Source: Streptomyces sp. NBC_00461 (lineage in GTDB: Bacteria; Actinomycetota; Actinomycetes; Streptomycetales; Streptomycetaceae). Taken from it: a DNA stretch of 64,000 bases. A program made the translations under genes and the position numbers. The notes beneath the pieces are model-generated. The model had not been told where the DNA came from, did no database searches, and was given only the letters and a program-made list of their open reading frames with translations. The stretch covers positions 806,001 to 870,000 of the forward strand of contig NZ_CP107902.1 of the NCBI RefSeq assembly GCF_036013935.1. The letters run 5' to 3'. This document shows positions 23,366 through 31,316 of the stretch, piece after piece (position 1 is the stretch's first letter; the number at the start of each line of letters is the position of its first letter).

Positions 23366-24325
23366 ATGTACGTCCAACCGTCCCCCACCCCACCTGACGA
23401 CCTCGACGAGGCCGTCGCCGTCTTCGTGCGGCACCGCAGGCGGCTCTTCGGAATCGCCTACCGCATGCTCGGCAGTCCGGTCGAGGCCGAGGACGTGGTC
23501 CAGGAGGTGTGGCTGCGCTGGCAGATGACCGACCGCTCGGTGGTGGTCAACCCCGTGGCCTTCCTGTCGAGCGCGACGACCCGCCTGGCCATCAACGTCA
23601 CACAGTCGGCGCGTGTGCGTCGGGAGACTTATATCGGGCCGTGGCTGCCGGAGCCCGTCGACACGAGCACGGACCCGGAGGTCGGCGCGCAGCGTGCGGA
23701 GGCAGTAGAACTGGCGCTGCTACTGGTGCTGGAGCGACTGAATCCCGTCGAGCGCGCCGCCTATGTACTGCGCGAGGCATTCGACTACGCCTACGCCGAG
23801 ATCGCCGACATGCTCAAGCTCAGCCTCGCCAATGTGCGGAAGATCGTCAGCCGTGCGCGTCGGCACCTGCTGGACAAGCAGCGGGAGAGCGTGGACGCGG
23901 CCGAGCACCGCCGCCTGCTGAACGCCTTCCTTTCAGCGGCCCGGACGGGAGACGTGCCGTCACTGGAAGCCCTGCTCACGCCTGATGCCGTCAGCTTCTC
24001 CGAGGGCAACGGCACTCGGGGCCGTGCCCGGGTGGCTGAACTGTCGGCCCGTCGGCAGTTCTGGCGGGAGGCGGAGCCCGACCTGGTCGATGCCAATGGT
24101 CCTACGGGCGTGGTGGTTCCACCGGGACGGCCGGACCCTCGCTTCCATGACCGCCGCCTTCCTCGATTCGCTTCCCCGTCTCGCGATGTTCCCCTCCGCC
24201 GTGCCGCTCCGTGTGTGACGGCGACGCGTGACGTCCCTTCAGCCGTCACGGGCTCTGGTCCGAGCCGGCGCCTCCGGCGGGATGGGGCTGGTGCCAGGAC
24301 CGTAGTTGGCCGGGGTCAAGCATGA
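23366..24325 (+). CDS. ECF41-like (SigJ-like) sigma factor with degraded C-terminal extension
   Basis: Region 2 ('FVRHRRRLFGIAYRMLGSPVEAEDVVQEVWLRW') and region 4 ('ERLNPVERAAYVLREAFDYAYAEIADML') are complete, in residues 15-170. ECF41 factors carry a SnoaL-like C-terminal extension with a DGGGK motif and a terminal NPDKL-type motif that tunes activity. Here the extension is short: SEGNG replaces DGGGK, part of the fold is missing, and after residue about 250 the frame departs from the family. The family-like continuation ('HRDGRTLASMT') is in another frame and ends at 24218. NPDKL is absent. The protein may thus be constitutively active. The divergent neighbour is an oxidoreductase gene, as is usual for ECF41. 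Confidence 0.82.
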   Translation: MYVQPSPTPPDDLDEAVAVFVRHRRRLFGIAYRMLGSPVEAEDVVQEVWLRWQMTDRSVVVNPVAFLSSATTRLAINVTQSARVRRETYIGPWLPEPVDTSTDPEVGAQRAEAVELALLLVLERLNPVERAAYVLREAFDYAYAEIADMLKLSLANVRKIVSRARRHLLDKQRESVDAAEHRRLLNAFLSAARTGDVPSLEALLTPDAVSFSEGNGTRGRARVAELSARRQFWREAEPDLVDANGPTGVVVPPGRPDPRFHDRRLPRFASPSRDVPLRRAAPCVTATRDVPSAVTGSGPSRRLRRDGAGARTVVGRGQA

Positions 24326-24359
24326 AGAAGACGGTTGGGTGCCGACGACGTCGACGCCG

Positions 24360-25100
24360 TCATCGCCGCGCGAGCCACTCGGAGAAGGTTTCGTGACCCA
24401 GGTGGGCCTCCGCCGCGGGCAGCAGCGCCCGCTGCGCGAGCATCGCCCCGAAGAAGGGGGTGTGGACGTCGGTGACCACGTCACACATGTAGCCGCGCGC
24501 GGCCAACAACTTCGCGGTGACGTCGTCGAGGCGATGCTCCTCGGGGCCGGCGACCTCCAGAACACCGGACAGCGGTACTCCCACGGCGACATGGGCGATC
24601 TCGGCGGCGACGTCGTCGGCCGACACGGGACGGATCAGTACGGGCGCGACATGGACGGCGTCTCCGTACGTCGCCGCGCGCGACATGTACTCCACCGATT
24701 CGAAGAACGGCGTGGTACGCACGATGGAGTAGGGCGTGGGAGCGCGCCGCACATGTTCCTCCTGCAGCGCCTTCGCGCGGAAGTAGCCCGCCTGCAGGCG
24801 GTCGGCCCCCACGATCGAAAGGATCACATGATGTCCGGCGCCCGCCTTCGCCGCGGCCTCCACCATGTTGTGGGTTCCCGCGCCGAAGAACGCCCGGCTC
24901 TCCCGTTCTCCGCGGGAGGGCGTGTCGGTGAGGTCCACCACCACATCGGCGCCGCGCATGGCCTCGGCGAGGCCCTTCCCGGTCGTGACGTCGACGCCCT
25001 CATGACGTGATACGCGTACGACCTCCACACCGTGATCCCGGAGTCTGGCGACCGTCCTGGAACCGATCAGACCAGTGGCTCCTGCCACAACGACTCGCAT
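24360..25100 (-). CDS. NAD(P)-binding oxidoreductase (NmrA/atypical SDR type)
   Basis: The 246-residue protein begins with a Rossmann motif 'VVVAGATGLIGSRTVARL' and has no YxxxK dyad, so it is an atypical short-chain dehydrogenase of the NmrA/NAD(P)H-binding type. 'SIVGADRLQAGYFRAKALQEEHVR' and 'SIVRTTPFF' match this family. ECF41 genes are typically adjacent to carboxymuconolactone decarboxylase, oxidoreductase or epimerase genes (the COE group), and this is that partner. ATG 25100 was chosen at the Rossmann start. It is expressed from an ECF41-like promoter at 25188-25214. Confidence 0.85.
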   Translation of the reverse strand: MRVVVAGATGLIGSRTVARLRDHGVEVVRVSRHEGVDVTTGKGLAEAMRGADVVVDLTDTPSRGERESRAFFGAGTHNMVEAAAKAGAGHHVILSIVGADRLQAGYFRAKALQEEHVRRAPTPYSIVRTTPFFESVEYMSRAATYGDAVHVAPVLIRPVSADDVAAEIAHVAVGVPLSGVLEVAGPEEHRLDDVTAKLLAARGYMCDVVTDVHTPFFGAMLAQRALLPAAEAHLGHETFSEWLARR

Positions 25101-25187
25101 TCCTGGCCTCTTCCCGTTCGAGGGGGCCGGTGACCCCACTGATGACTTCGTGAGGCGGCGGCGGTGTCGATCCCTCACACCATCTAG

Positions 25188-25214
25188 GACAGGTCTCACC
25201 TCAATGTTGTGACA
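25188..25214 (-). promoter_or_regulatory. ECF41-like promoter for the oxidoreductase gene
   Basis: On the minus strand TGTCACA (25214-25208), sixteen bases, TGTC (25191-25188). Transcription would start about 80 bases before ATG 25100. The -10 differs in one base from the five GGTC sites. Confidence 0.65.
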
Positions 25215-25230
25215 CTGATGTGGAGCTGCG

Positions 25231-25257
25231 TGTCACAGATTCGTGCGGGGCCCGGTC
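25231..25257 (+). promoter_or_regulatory. ECF41-like promoter 1 of the patatin operon
   Basis: TGTCACA (25231-25237), sixteen bases, GGTC (25254-25257). It is back-to-back with the minus-strand promoter, 16 bases apart. Confidence 0.62.
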
Positions 25258-25267
25258 ATAACGAAGA

Positions 25268-25294
25268 CGTCACACATTGTGGGGCAGCCCGGTC
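25268..25294 (+). promoter_or_regulatory. ECF41-like promoter 2 of the patatin operon
   Basis: CGTCACA (25268-25274), sixteen bases, GGTC (25291-25294) followed by CTAG as in the oxidoreductase promoter. It starts 37 bases after promoter 1, so the operon appears to have two tandem ECF41-like promoters. The patatin ATG is 50 bases further on. Confidence 0.55.
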
Positions 25295-25344
25295 CTAGTT
25301 GGGGGACCAATCCGATTCGGTGCCCATGGTGAGAAAGGTGGATC

Positions 25345-26343
25345 ATGAGGGTTGCTCGCCGTCAGAAATCAGTCTCATCGGCACACTTCGGCGTCAGCGG
25401 AGGCGACTCGGGACAACTGCCCGGAAACCCGACGACGGCGGGTTTGCACACCCTTCCCCGTCCTGTGGCCGTCGTGGTGGGCGCAGGCGGTGTGCTCGGA
25501 GCGGCGCATATTGGTGTCGGGTACGCGCTGGAGCGCCACGGATTCGTCCCGGACATGATCATCGGAACCTCGGTGGGTGCCCTCAACGGGGCCATCGCGG
25601 CCGCCCATCCCGACGGGGCCGCGCCGTGGCTGGACCACGTGTGGACCCAATTGCGTCGCCGTGACGTGTATCCGCTCGGCTACCTGTCCTCACGGACCAG
25701 CCTCTTCACGGATCGCGGCCTGCGTCGACTGATCGCCCGGGCAGGGCTGCCGTCGCGGATCGAACAGTTGGCGGTCCCGTTCACCGCGGTGGCCATGGAC
25801 CTGGTCACCGGCGCTCCGGTGCTGCTCGATCGCGGAGACCTCGAATCCGCGCTACTGGCCAGCGCAGCAGTTCCAGGGATGCTGCCCCCGGTGGATCGCG
25901 CGGGCCGGACTCTCGTCGACGGAGGGGTGATCGCCTACGTCCCCGTGTTGGCGGCCCGGCAGGCCGGGGCGGCCAGCGTGGTGGTGGTGGCGACCGGGCC
26001 GGAGAGCTCGCCGTTGCGCCCCACAGTTCCGCGCCGCCGTGCCAGCGCGATCGCGGCGAGGGCCGGGCTGCTGCTGTTGCACCACCAGATCGAGCGTGAT
26101 CTGCATGAGGTGTCCCAGCACATCCCCACCGTCGTGCTGCCGACCGGCATCGAGGACTGGCCCGCACCGTGGGACTTCGGCCATTCCCAACGATTGATCA
26201 GCACCGCGTGCCTCACAGCGGAGCAATTTCTGGACGGGCTGCGCATCAGTGGGCCGGGGCTGTATCGGGTCGCCAACTCTCAGGCGACATCCGCAAGCGC
26301 GGACGAGGCATCGATTTCTTCCATAGCGGGAGTGGGCCAGTGA
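25345..26343 (+). CDS. patatin-like phospholipase
   Basis: The 332-residue acyl hydrolase has the oxyanion hole 'GAGGVLGAAHIG' near residue 50, the nucleophile elbow 'GTSVG' near 74, and 'DGG' with the catalytic Asp near 193. These are the Ser-Asp dyad features of bacterial patatins, which hydrolyse acyl chains from phospholipids or glycolipids. The N-terminal 35 residues are low in conservation and have no signal peptide. ATG 25345 has AAAGGTGG upstream. The stop overlaps the glycosyltransferase start (GTGA). It is the first gene of a four-gene, tightly coupled operon. Confidence 0.88.
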   Translation: MRVARRQKSVSSAHFGVSGGDSGQLPGNPTTAGLHTLPRPVAVVVGAGGVLGAAHIGVGYALERHGFVPDMIIGTSVGALNGAIAAAHPDGAAPWLDHVWTQLRRRDVYPLGYLSSRTSLFTDRGLRRLIARAGLPSRIEQLAVPFTAVAMDLVTGAPVLLDRGDLESALLASAAVPGMLPPVDRAGRTLVDGGVIAYVPVLAARQAGAASVVVVATGPESSPLRPTVPRRRASAIAARAGLLLLHHQIERDLHEVSQHIPTVVLPTGIEDWPAPWDFGHSQRLISTACLTAEQFLDGLRISGPGLYRVANSQATSASADEASISSIAGVGQ

Positions 26344-27566
26344 GCACCATCGCGTTCCTCAGTATCGGCATGCACGGGCACATCAACCCGACGCTTCCGG
26401 TCGTGGCCGAGCTGGTTCGGCGCGGCCACGCCGTCAGTTACCACACCTCGCCCGCGTTCCGTGAGGAGATCGAGTCAACCGGCGCGACGGTGCACCTGTA
26501 CCCCGGGGGCGACCGGCCGTTTCCCGATCCGCCGACGCCGGTCACGTGGATGGAGTCACTCGCGAGCACCGCCGTTCGCATGCTGCCCGCTGTGCTCACC
26601 GACCTGCGCCGCGACCGTCCTGACCTGATCGTCCACGACAGCGCCTGTCTGTGGGGCGCGGTAGCAGCACGCGAACTCGGGGTGCCGGCAGCCTCCTCGT
26701 TCACCACGTTCGCCCTGAACCGGCATGTCCCGAGCCCCACCCGTGGCTCCTGGGAACTGCTGACCGCGGCGACGGCACAACCCCGCAGTGTCCAGGGCTA
26801 CCTGCGGTCCCGCTGGGCGCTGCACCGCCGCTTTAACGCGCGCGGGTTGCCCCTCCTCGACCTGGCGAACATCCGCCAGCCCCTCAATCTGGTCTACACC
26901 TCACGGGCGTTCCAACCTGCCGTCGAGGACTTCGACCACTGCTACCGGTTCGTCGGCCCAAGCATTGGCGCCCGGCCGGTCGATGTGTCGTTCCCGGTCG
27001 ATCGGCTGCGGGACCCGGTGCTGTTCGCCTCCCTGGGCACGGTGTTCAACGCCGACCCTCAGTTGCTGCGCAACCTGGCCACCGCCCTCGCCCCGCTGGG
27101 CGGCACCGTGATCGTCTCCACCGGGCAGACCGATCCCGAGACGTTGGGTCCGTTGCCGGCCAATGTGCTTGCCCGCCGCTTCGTACCACAACCGGAGGTG
27201 CTGGCCCGCGCGGCGCTGTTCGTCACCCATGGCGGGATGAACAGCGTCAACGAGGCCATGTACGCCGGGGTTCCGCTGCTGGTGGTCCCGCAGGGCGCCG
27301 ATCAGCCGATGGTGGCCCGGCGCGTCGTCGAACTCGGCGCCGGTCTGTCGGTCCGTACCCAGGACGTCTCAAGGGATTCGGTGCGCGCCCTCGCCCAGCA
27401 ACTGCTCCACGAACCCCGGTTCCGGGCAGCCGCGAGCACACTGCAGGTCGCCCAGCGCGAAGCGGGGGGATATCGGCGCGCCGCCGATGAACTCGAGCGG
27501 TACCTGCAAGCGGCCGGCTCGGTGAGTCAGTCGTCTCCGTCGATCCGGCGCATCGAGGCTGAGTGA
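26340..27566 (+). CDS. UDP-sugar glycosyltransferase, GT1/MGT type
   Basis: The 408-residue GT-B fold protein begins 'IAFLSIGMHGHINPTLPVVAEL', with a His in the acceptor site typical of GT1 enzymes. The C-terminal donor domain has 'HGGMNSVNEAMYAGVPLLVVPQGADQP', the nucleotide-sugar motif of macrolide and lipid glycosyltransferases. Members glycosylate macrolides, sterols, carotenoids or lipids. GTG 26340 is inside the patatin stop, so it is translationally coupled. With a phospholipase ahead of it, a lipid acceptor is plausible but not shown. Confidence 0.88.
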   Translation: MSTIAFLSIGMHGHINPTLPVVAELVRRGHAVSYHTSPAFREEIESTGATVHLYPGGDRPFPDPPTPVTWMESLASTAVRMLPAVLTDLRRDRPDLIVHDSACLWGAVAARELGVPAASSFTTFALNRHVPSPTRGSWELLTAATAQPRSVQGYLRSRWALHRRFNARGLPLLDLANIRQPLNLVYTSRAFQPAVEDFDHCYRFVGPSIGARPVDVSFPVDRLRDPVLFASLGTVFNADPQLLRNLATALAPLGGTVIVSTGQTDPETLGPLPANVLARRFVPQPEVLARAALFVTHGGMNSVNEAMYAGVPLLVVPQGADQPMVARRVVELGAGLSVRTQDVSRDSVRALAQQLLHEPRFRAAASTLQVAQREAGGYRRAADELERYLQAAGSVSQSSPSIRRIEAE

Positions 27567-28054
27567 TGTCATCCGCCGTCGTTGTCCTCCTGCTGTTCGC
27601 CGGGCTGTCGGAGGCCGCCGGGCGCATCGTGCCTCTGGTAGCGCGCCGACCCGGTATGTCGCGGACTCTCGTGGCCAAGTTGCTGCTGGCCGCCGGCCTC
27701 GTCGAGGGTGTTGTGTTCGCGCTGTGGCCGCTGACTGCGTGGACCCTGGCCGGGTTGGCGCTGTCCTCTCCGCCGCCGGGCGCCGGCTTGGTGTGGACGC
27801 CAAGCGTGGTCGCCCCGCTGGTGCTCGCTGCCGTCCTCGCGTTCCCCTTGCTTGGGCCTCTGCTCCACTTCTTGCTCTTTGTGGGGGTGGGGGCCGGTCT
27901 GGTCGGCCCGCTCGCCTCGGCGAGCGGGCTGGGCTGGTGGAGCGCCGCCGGATGCGTCGCCGTCGCCGGGGCCGGGCTCGGTCTCGCCGTGGAGGCTGTT
28001 CGGCGTCTTGTCGTCAGGATCAGCGCGAACGCAGCACAGGAGTCGATCGCATGA
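27566..28054 (+). CDS. multi-pass membrane protein of unknown function
   Basis: The 162-residue protein has about four hydrophobic segments (near 3-25, 35-60, 70-95 and 100-140). It is rich in Leu, Ala and Gly and has no catalytic motif. The start overlaps the glycosyltransferase stop (TGATG); a GTG three bases earlier is also possible. Its stop overlaps the next ATG. It may anchor or transport the lipid product of this operon. I do not recognise a family. Confidence 0.72.
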   Translation: MSSAVVVLLLFAGLSEAAGRIVPLVARRPGMSRTLVAKLLLAAGLVEGVVFALWPLTAWTLAGLALSSPPPGAGLVWTPSVVAPLVLAAVLAFPLLGPLLHFLLFVGVGAGLVGPLASASGLGWWSAAGCVAVAGAGLGLAVEAVRRLVVRISANAAQESIA

Positions 28055-28989
28055 ACGACTACTTGCTCTGGGTCTGCCTGATCGGGCCTGTTCTGCTGGC
28101 CGAAGCTCTGCTGGCCCGCTACGAGGTACTTGCCTACGCCGCCGGCTGGCGGGCCCCTGTCAGCGAGCTCCCGGAAGGCGTTCCCTACGCCCGGGGTGCG
28201 GCCCCTGACAGCCCCCCGGATGCCTACCTGGTCTACCTCGACGGCATCGGCAAACGCCGCGTCCGTGACAGCCGGGACGGCGGCCAACTGGTCAGGGCCC
28301 TGATCGCCGGCGCGCCGGAGCTGCGGGTGCTGGGTCAGGTGCAGCCCTACTCACCACTGGCCGACCCGCTTGCCGATCGGCCGGTGTGGGCGTGGCTGCG
28401 CCGCCACATCGGGCTGCTGCTGTTCCTGCACAATGTCGTGCAGACCTTCGTCGCCGCCGACCACCGCTACCGCCCCCTGTACAACCGGGCCGTCGGCTCC
28501 CAGATCGCCACTCAGCTCCGGCTCGCCGGCTACCGGCCCGACAGCGGTGTCCCCGTGGTGCTGCTCAGCTACAGCGGCGGCGCCCAGGTCGCCACGGGCG
28601 CGGTGGCCGAACTGCACACCCAGCTAGGCTGCCCGCTCCTGCTGATCACGCTCGGTGGGTTCCACAACGGCGCCAACGACCTCACTCATGCCGAGCACTT
28701 GTATCAGCTCACCAGTGCGAACGACCAGATCGAGCGGGTCGGCACCTGGATCTTCCCTCAGCGCTGGCGGCTGTTCCGTCGTAGCGGATGGAACCGGGCC
28801 CGCCGCGCCGGGAAGATCACCGAGCATCGGCTCGACCCGGCCACTCACTTCGGCCCGGGCAGCTACATCAGCCCAACCGCTCAGCTGCCCGATGGCCGCA
28901 GCCACCTCGACCGCACCGCGGACACGGTGATCGCGGTCATCCGCGCCCACCGCGGCACGACCGTCGCGCAAGGCGACCCGTTGCCATGA
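28051..28989 (+). CDS. membrane-anchored alpha/beta hydrolase-like protein
   Basis: The 312-residue protein has an N-terminal membrane segment (residues 4-20) and a later hydrophobic stretch near 116-128. A nucleophile elbow-like 'LLSYSGGAQVATGAV' lies near 173. This resembles lipases or thioesterases in fold but is divergent. ATG 28051 overlaps the previous stop (ATGA). It is the last gene of the operon, and a strong hairpin at 29068-29094 follows. A serine hydrolase at the end of a patatin-glycosyltransferase operon points to a membrane-lipid pathway. Confidence 0.75.
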   Translation: MNDYLLWVCLIGPVLLAEALLARYEVLAYAAGWRAPVSELPEGVPYARGAAPDSPPDAYLVYLDGIGKRRVRDSRDGGQLVRALIAGAPELRVLGQVQPYSPLADPLADRPVWAWLRRHIGLLLFLHNVVQTFVAADHRYRPLYNRAVGSQIATQLRLAGYRPDSGVPVVLLSYSGGAQVATGAVAELHTQLGCPLLLITLGGFHNGANDLTHAEHLYQLTSANDQIERVGTWIFPQRWRLFRRSGWNRARRAGKITEHRLDPATHFGPGSYISPTAQLPDGRSHLDRTADTVIAVIRAHRGTTVAQGDPLP

Positions 28990-29067
28990 GGGTCTCGACC
29001 AGAGCGCTTGCAGCAGAAGTGCCGTGACGGCGTGACCGGGTCCGGGCCGTTCGTGCTGACGCGGTAT

Positions 29068-29094
29068 GGGTGGCCGGCAGGGAGGCGGCCACCC
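29068..29094. terminator. hairpin between convergent transcripts
   Basis: GGGTGGCCG (29068-29076) pairs with CGGCCACCC (29086-29094) around a nine-base loop. It lies between the ends of the patatin operon and the aldo/keto reductase gene, which run toward each other, and could serve both. Confidence 0.6.
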
Positions 29095-29114
29095 GGCTCT
29101 CGCCCCGTGCCGCG

Positions 29115-30152
29115 TCAGTTCCGCGGCCGACGGCGCAGCGCGGAGTCGGTGAGCGAGGGCGGGGTGTAACCGGCGTCGCGGGTCGAGAGGTTGGTGCCGG
29201 GCGGGATGATCTCGTCGATCCGGTCGAGTACGTCGCGGGTCAGCCGGATCTTGTCCGCGCCCAGTTGGCTGTCGAGCTGTTCGAAGGTGCGCGGCCCGAT
29301 GATCGCCGAGGTGATCGCCGGGTGTTCCAGGACGAAGGCCAGAGCCAGCTGTACGAGAGTGAGGCCGGCCTCCTCGGCCAGCTGGGCAAGGGCCTCGGCG
29401 GCCGCCAGCTTGGCGGCGTTCTCAGGTGAGGTGGCGTCGAAGCGGGCCGCCTGGCCGCCGGCACGGCTGGAGGCGGGCTGCCCCGCACCCTGCCGGTAGC
29501 GCCCGGAGAGCCAGCCGCCCGCGAGGGGGCTCCAGGAGAGCACCCCGAGACCGTACTGCTGCGCCACGGGCAGGACTTCGCGTTCGATGCCGCGCACCAG
29601 GAGGGAGTACGGGGGCTGCTCGGCCACGACGCGTTCCCGGCCGCGGCGCTCCGCGATCCACTGGCCCTCGACGATGGCGGAGGGTTCGAAGGTGGACGTG
29701 CCGATGTAACGGATCTTGCCTTGCTGCACCAGGCCGGAGAGAGCGCCCAGCGTCTCGTCGAAGTCGGTGTCGGGCTCAGGACGGTGCACCTGGTAGAGGT
29801 CGATCCAGTCGGTGCCAAGCCGCCGCAGGCTGTTCTCCACCTCACGGACGATCCAACGGCGGCTGTTGCCCTGCTCGTTGGGGTCGCTGCCGAGGCTTCC
29901 GTGGAACTTGGTGGCGAGCACGACGTTGTCACGCCGCCCGCCGGCCAGTGCCTTGCCGACGATGGTCTCGGACTCCCCCGCGGAGTACACGTCGGCGGTG
30001 TCGACGAAGTTGATGCCCGAGTCCAGGGCGTGGTGGATGATCCGGACGCTGTCGGCATGGTCGGTGTTGCCGCGGGCTCCGAACATCATGGTGCCCAGGC
30101 ACAGCGGGCTGACCTTGACGCCGGTGCGTCCGAGGTTGCGGTACTCCGTCAT
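29115..30152 (-). CDS. aldo/keto reductase
   Basis: The 345-residue TIM barrel has 'GINFVDTADVYSAGESE' with the catalytic Asp and Tyr, then 'VVLATKFHGSLG' with the Lys, and 'LYQVHRPEPDTDFDETL' with the His. The C-terminal 'AIIGPRTFEQLDSQL' binds NADPH. Such enzymes reduce carbonyls using NADPH. The start overlaps the stop of the broken ABC-exporter gene (30149-30152), so it was the last gene of the flavin reductase - LLM monooxygenase - exporter unit. Confidence 0.9.
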   Translation of the reverse strand: MTEYRNLGRTGVKVSPLCLGTMMFGARGNTDHADSVRIIHHALDSGINFVDTADVYSAGESETIVGKALAGGRRDNVVLATKFHGSLGSDPNEQGNSRRWIVREVENSLRRLGTDWIDLYQVHRPEPDTDFDETLGALSGLVQQGKIRYIGTSTFEPSAIVEGQWIAERRGRERVVAEQPPYSLLVRGIEREVLPVAQQYGLGVLSWSPLAGGWLSGRYRQGAGQPASSRAGGQAARFDATSPENAAKLAAAEALAQLAEEAGLTLVQLALAFVLEHPAITSAIIGPRTFEQLDSQLGADKIRLTRDVLDRIDEIIPPGTNLSTRDAGYTPPSLTDSALRRRPRN

Positions 30153-31316
30153 CGTGCGTTCTCCTTGACGAGTTCGTTGATCTTCAGGGGTTCCGTGGTG
30201 GCCGGTCGGCCGCCCTGTGCGAAGGCCTGCCACAGACGGTGGTACGGGCCGCGCGCGGCGAGGAGTTCGGCATGGGTGCCGCTCTCCACGACAACTCCCG
30301 CGTCGAGGACCACCACCCGGTCGGCACGGGCGGCGGTGGTCAGCCGATGGGCGACGACAACGGTGGTACGCCGGCCGGACAGGGCCTGGGTCGCCGCGGC
30401 GACCCTGCGCTCGGTGGCCAGGTCGAGTGAGGCGGTGGCCTCGTCGAGCAACAGGATGTCGGGGCCGACGAGTTCTGCCCTGGCGAGGGCGAGGAGCCGG
30501 CGTTGCCCGGCGGACAGGTCGCGACCCCGCTCCCCCACGGGCTGGAGGTAGCCCAGCGGCAGCGCGGCGACCATCTCGTGGGCACCGACGGCGCGGGCCG
30601 CGGTTTCCACCTCGGCGTCGGTCGCTTCCGGCCGTCCGTAGGCGATGGCGTCCCGGACGGTACCGCTGAACAGGTGCGGCTCCTGCGGCACCACCCCCAA
30701 CGGCCTCCTGCTGGGCGTGCCAGTTGGCGGGGAAGAGGGTGCGGCGGCTGCGCAGGGCGATCAGACAGAGCACCGGGCCGACGATCAGGGCCACCACGGT
30801 CAGCGATGGGGACAGCAGCGCCATGCAGACCAGTGAGAACAGGAACATCAGGGCGTTGCCAGTGTGGTTGGGCAGGAACTGCAGCAGCGTCTGGATGAGG
30901 GTGATGTCGGAGATGGAGCGACTCACCACCTCCCCGGTGCGCAGGCTGTCCTGCTGTGCGCCGCCGAGCCGCAGCAATGCCGCGAAGGCGTCGTTGCGGA
31001 GGTCGTACTGCACGCCGAGGGAGAGCCGCCCGGAGTGGTAGCGGCGGGTGAAGCCCGCCGCGAAGCGGATCGCACCGAGTCCGGCGAGCAGGATTGTCCA
31101 GGGGGTGAGCGAGGCGGTGGTGCCCGCCGTGACCCCGTCCACGACGTGGCGCAGGACGAGGGGCAGCACGGCGGTGGCGGCGGCGCCCACGACGGCTGCA
31201 CCGAAGGCGAGCAGGAGGTCGGCGCGGTGGCGCAGGCAGTACTCCAGCAGCCGCCGGATCCAACCGGCCGACGGCTGCTGGGCCGCTCGGGATTCGGGAC
31301 GCGGACAGTCGGTCAC
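30149..31316 (-). pseudogene. ABC exporter (TMD-NBD fusion) with large internal deletion and frame change
   Basis: The 5' part (31316 down to about 30715) encodes the N-terminal membrane half of a lipid/drug exporter ('LLAFGAAVVGAAATAVLPLVL', ending near 'RTLFPANWHAQQ'). From about 30700 to 30149, in another frame, comes the end of the ATPase domain: Q-loop 'VVPQEPHLFSGTVRDAI', an ABC signature ('LSAGQRR'), Walker B 'ILLLDEATASLD' and the H-loop 'VVVAHRL'. The second half of the membrane domain and Walker A are missing. About 200 codons have been cut out at about 30705-30725. Overlaps with both neighbours show it was once functional in this operon. Confidence 0.85.
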
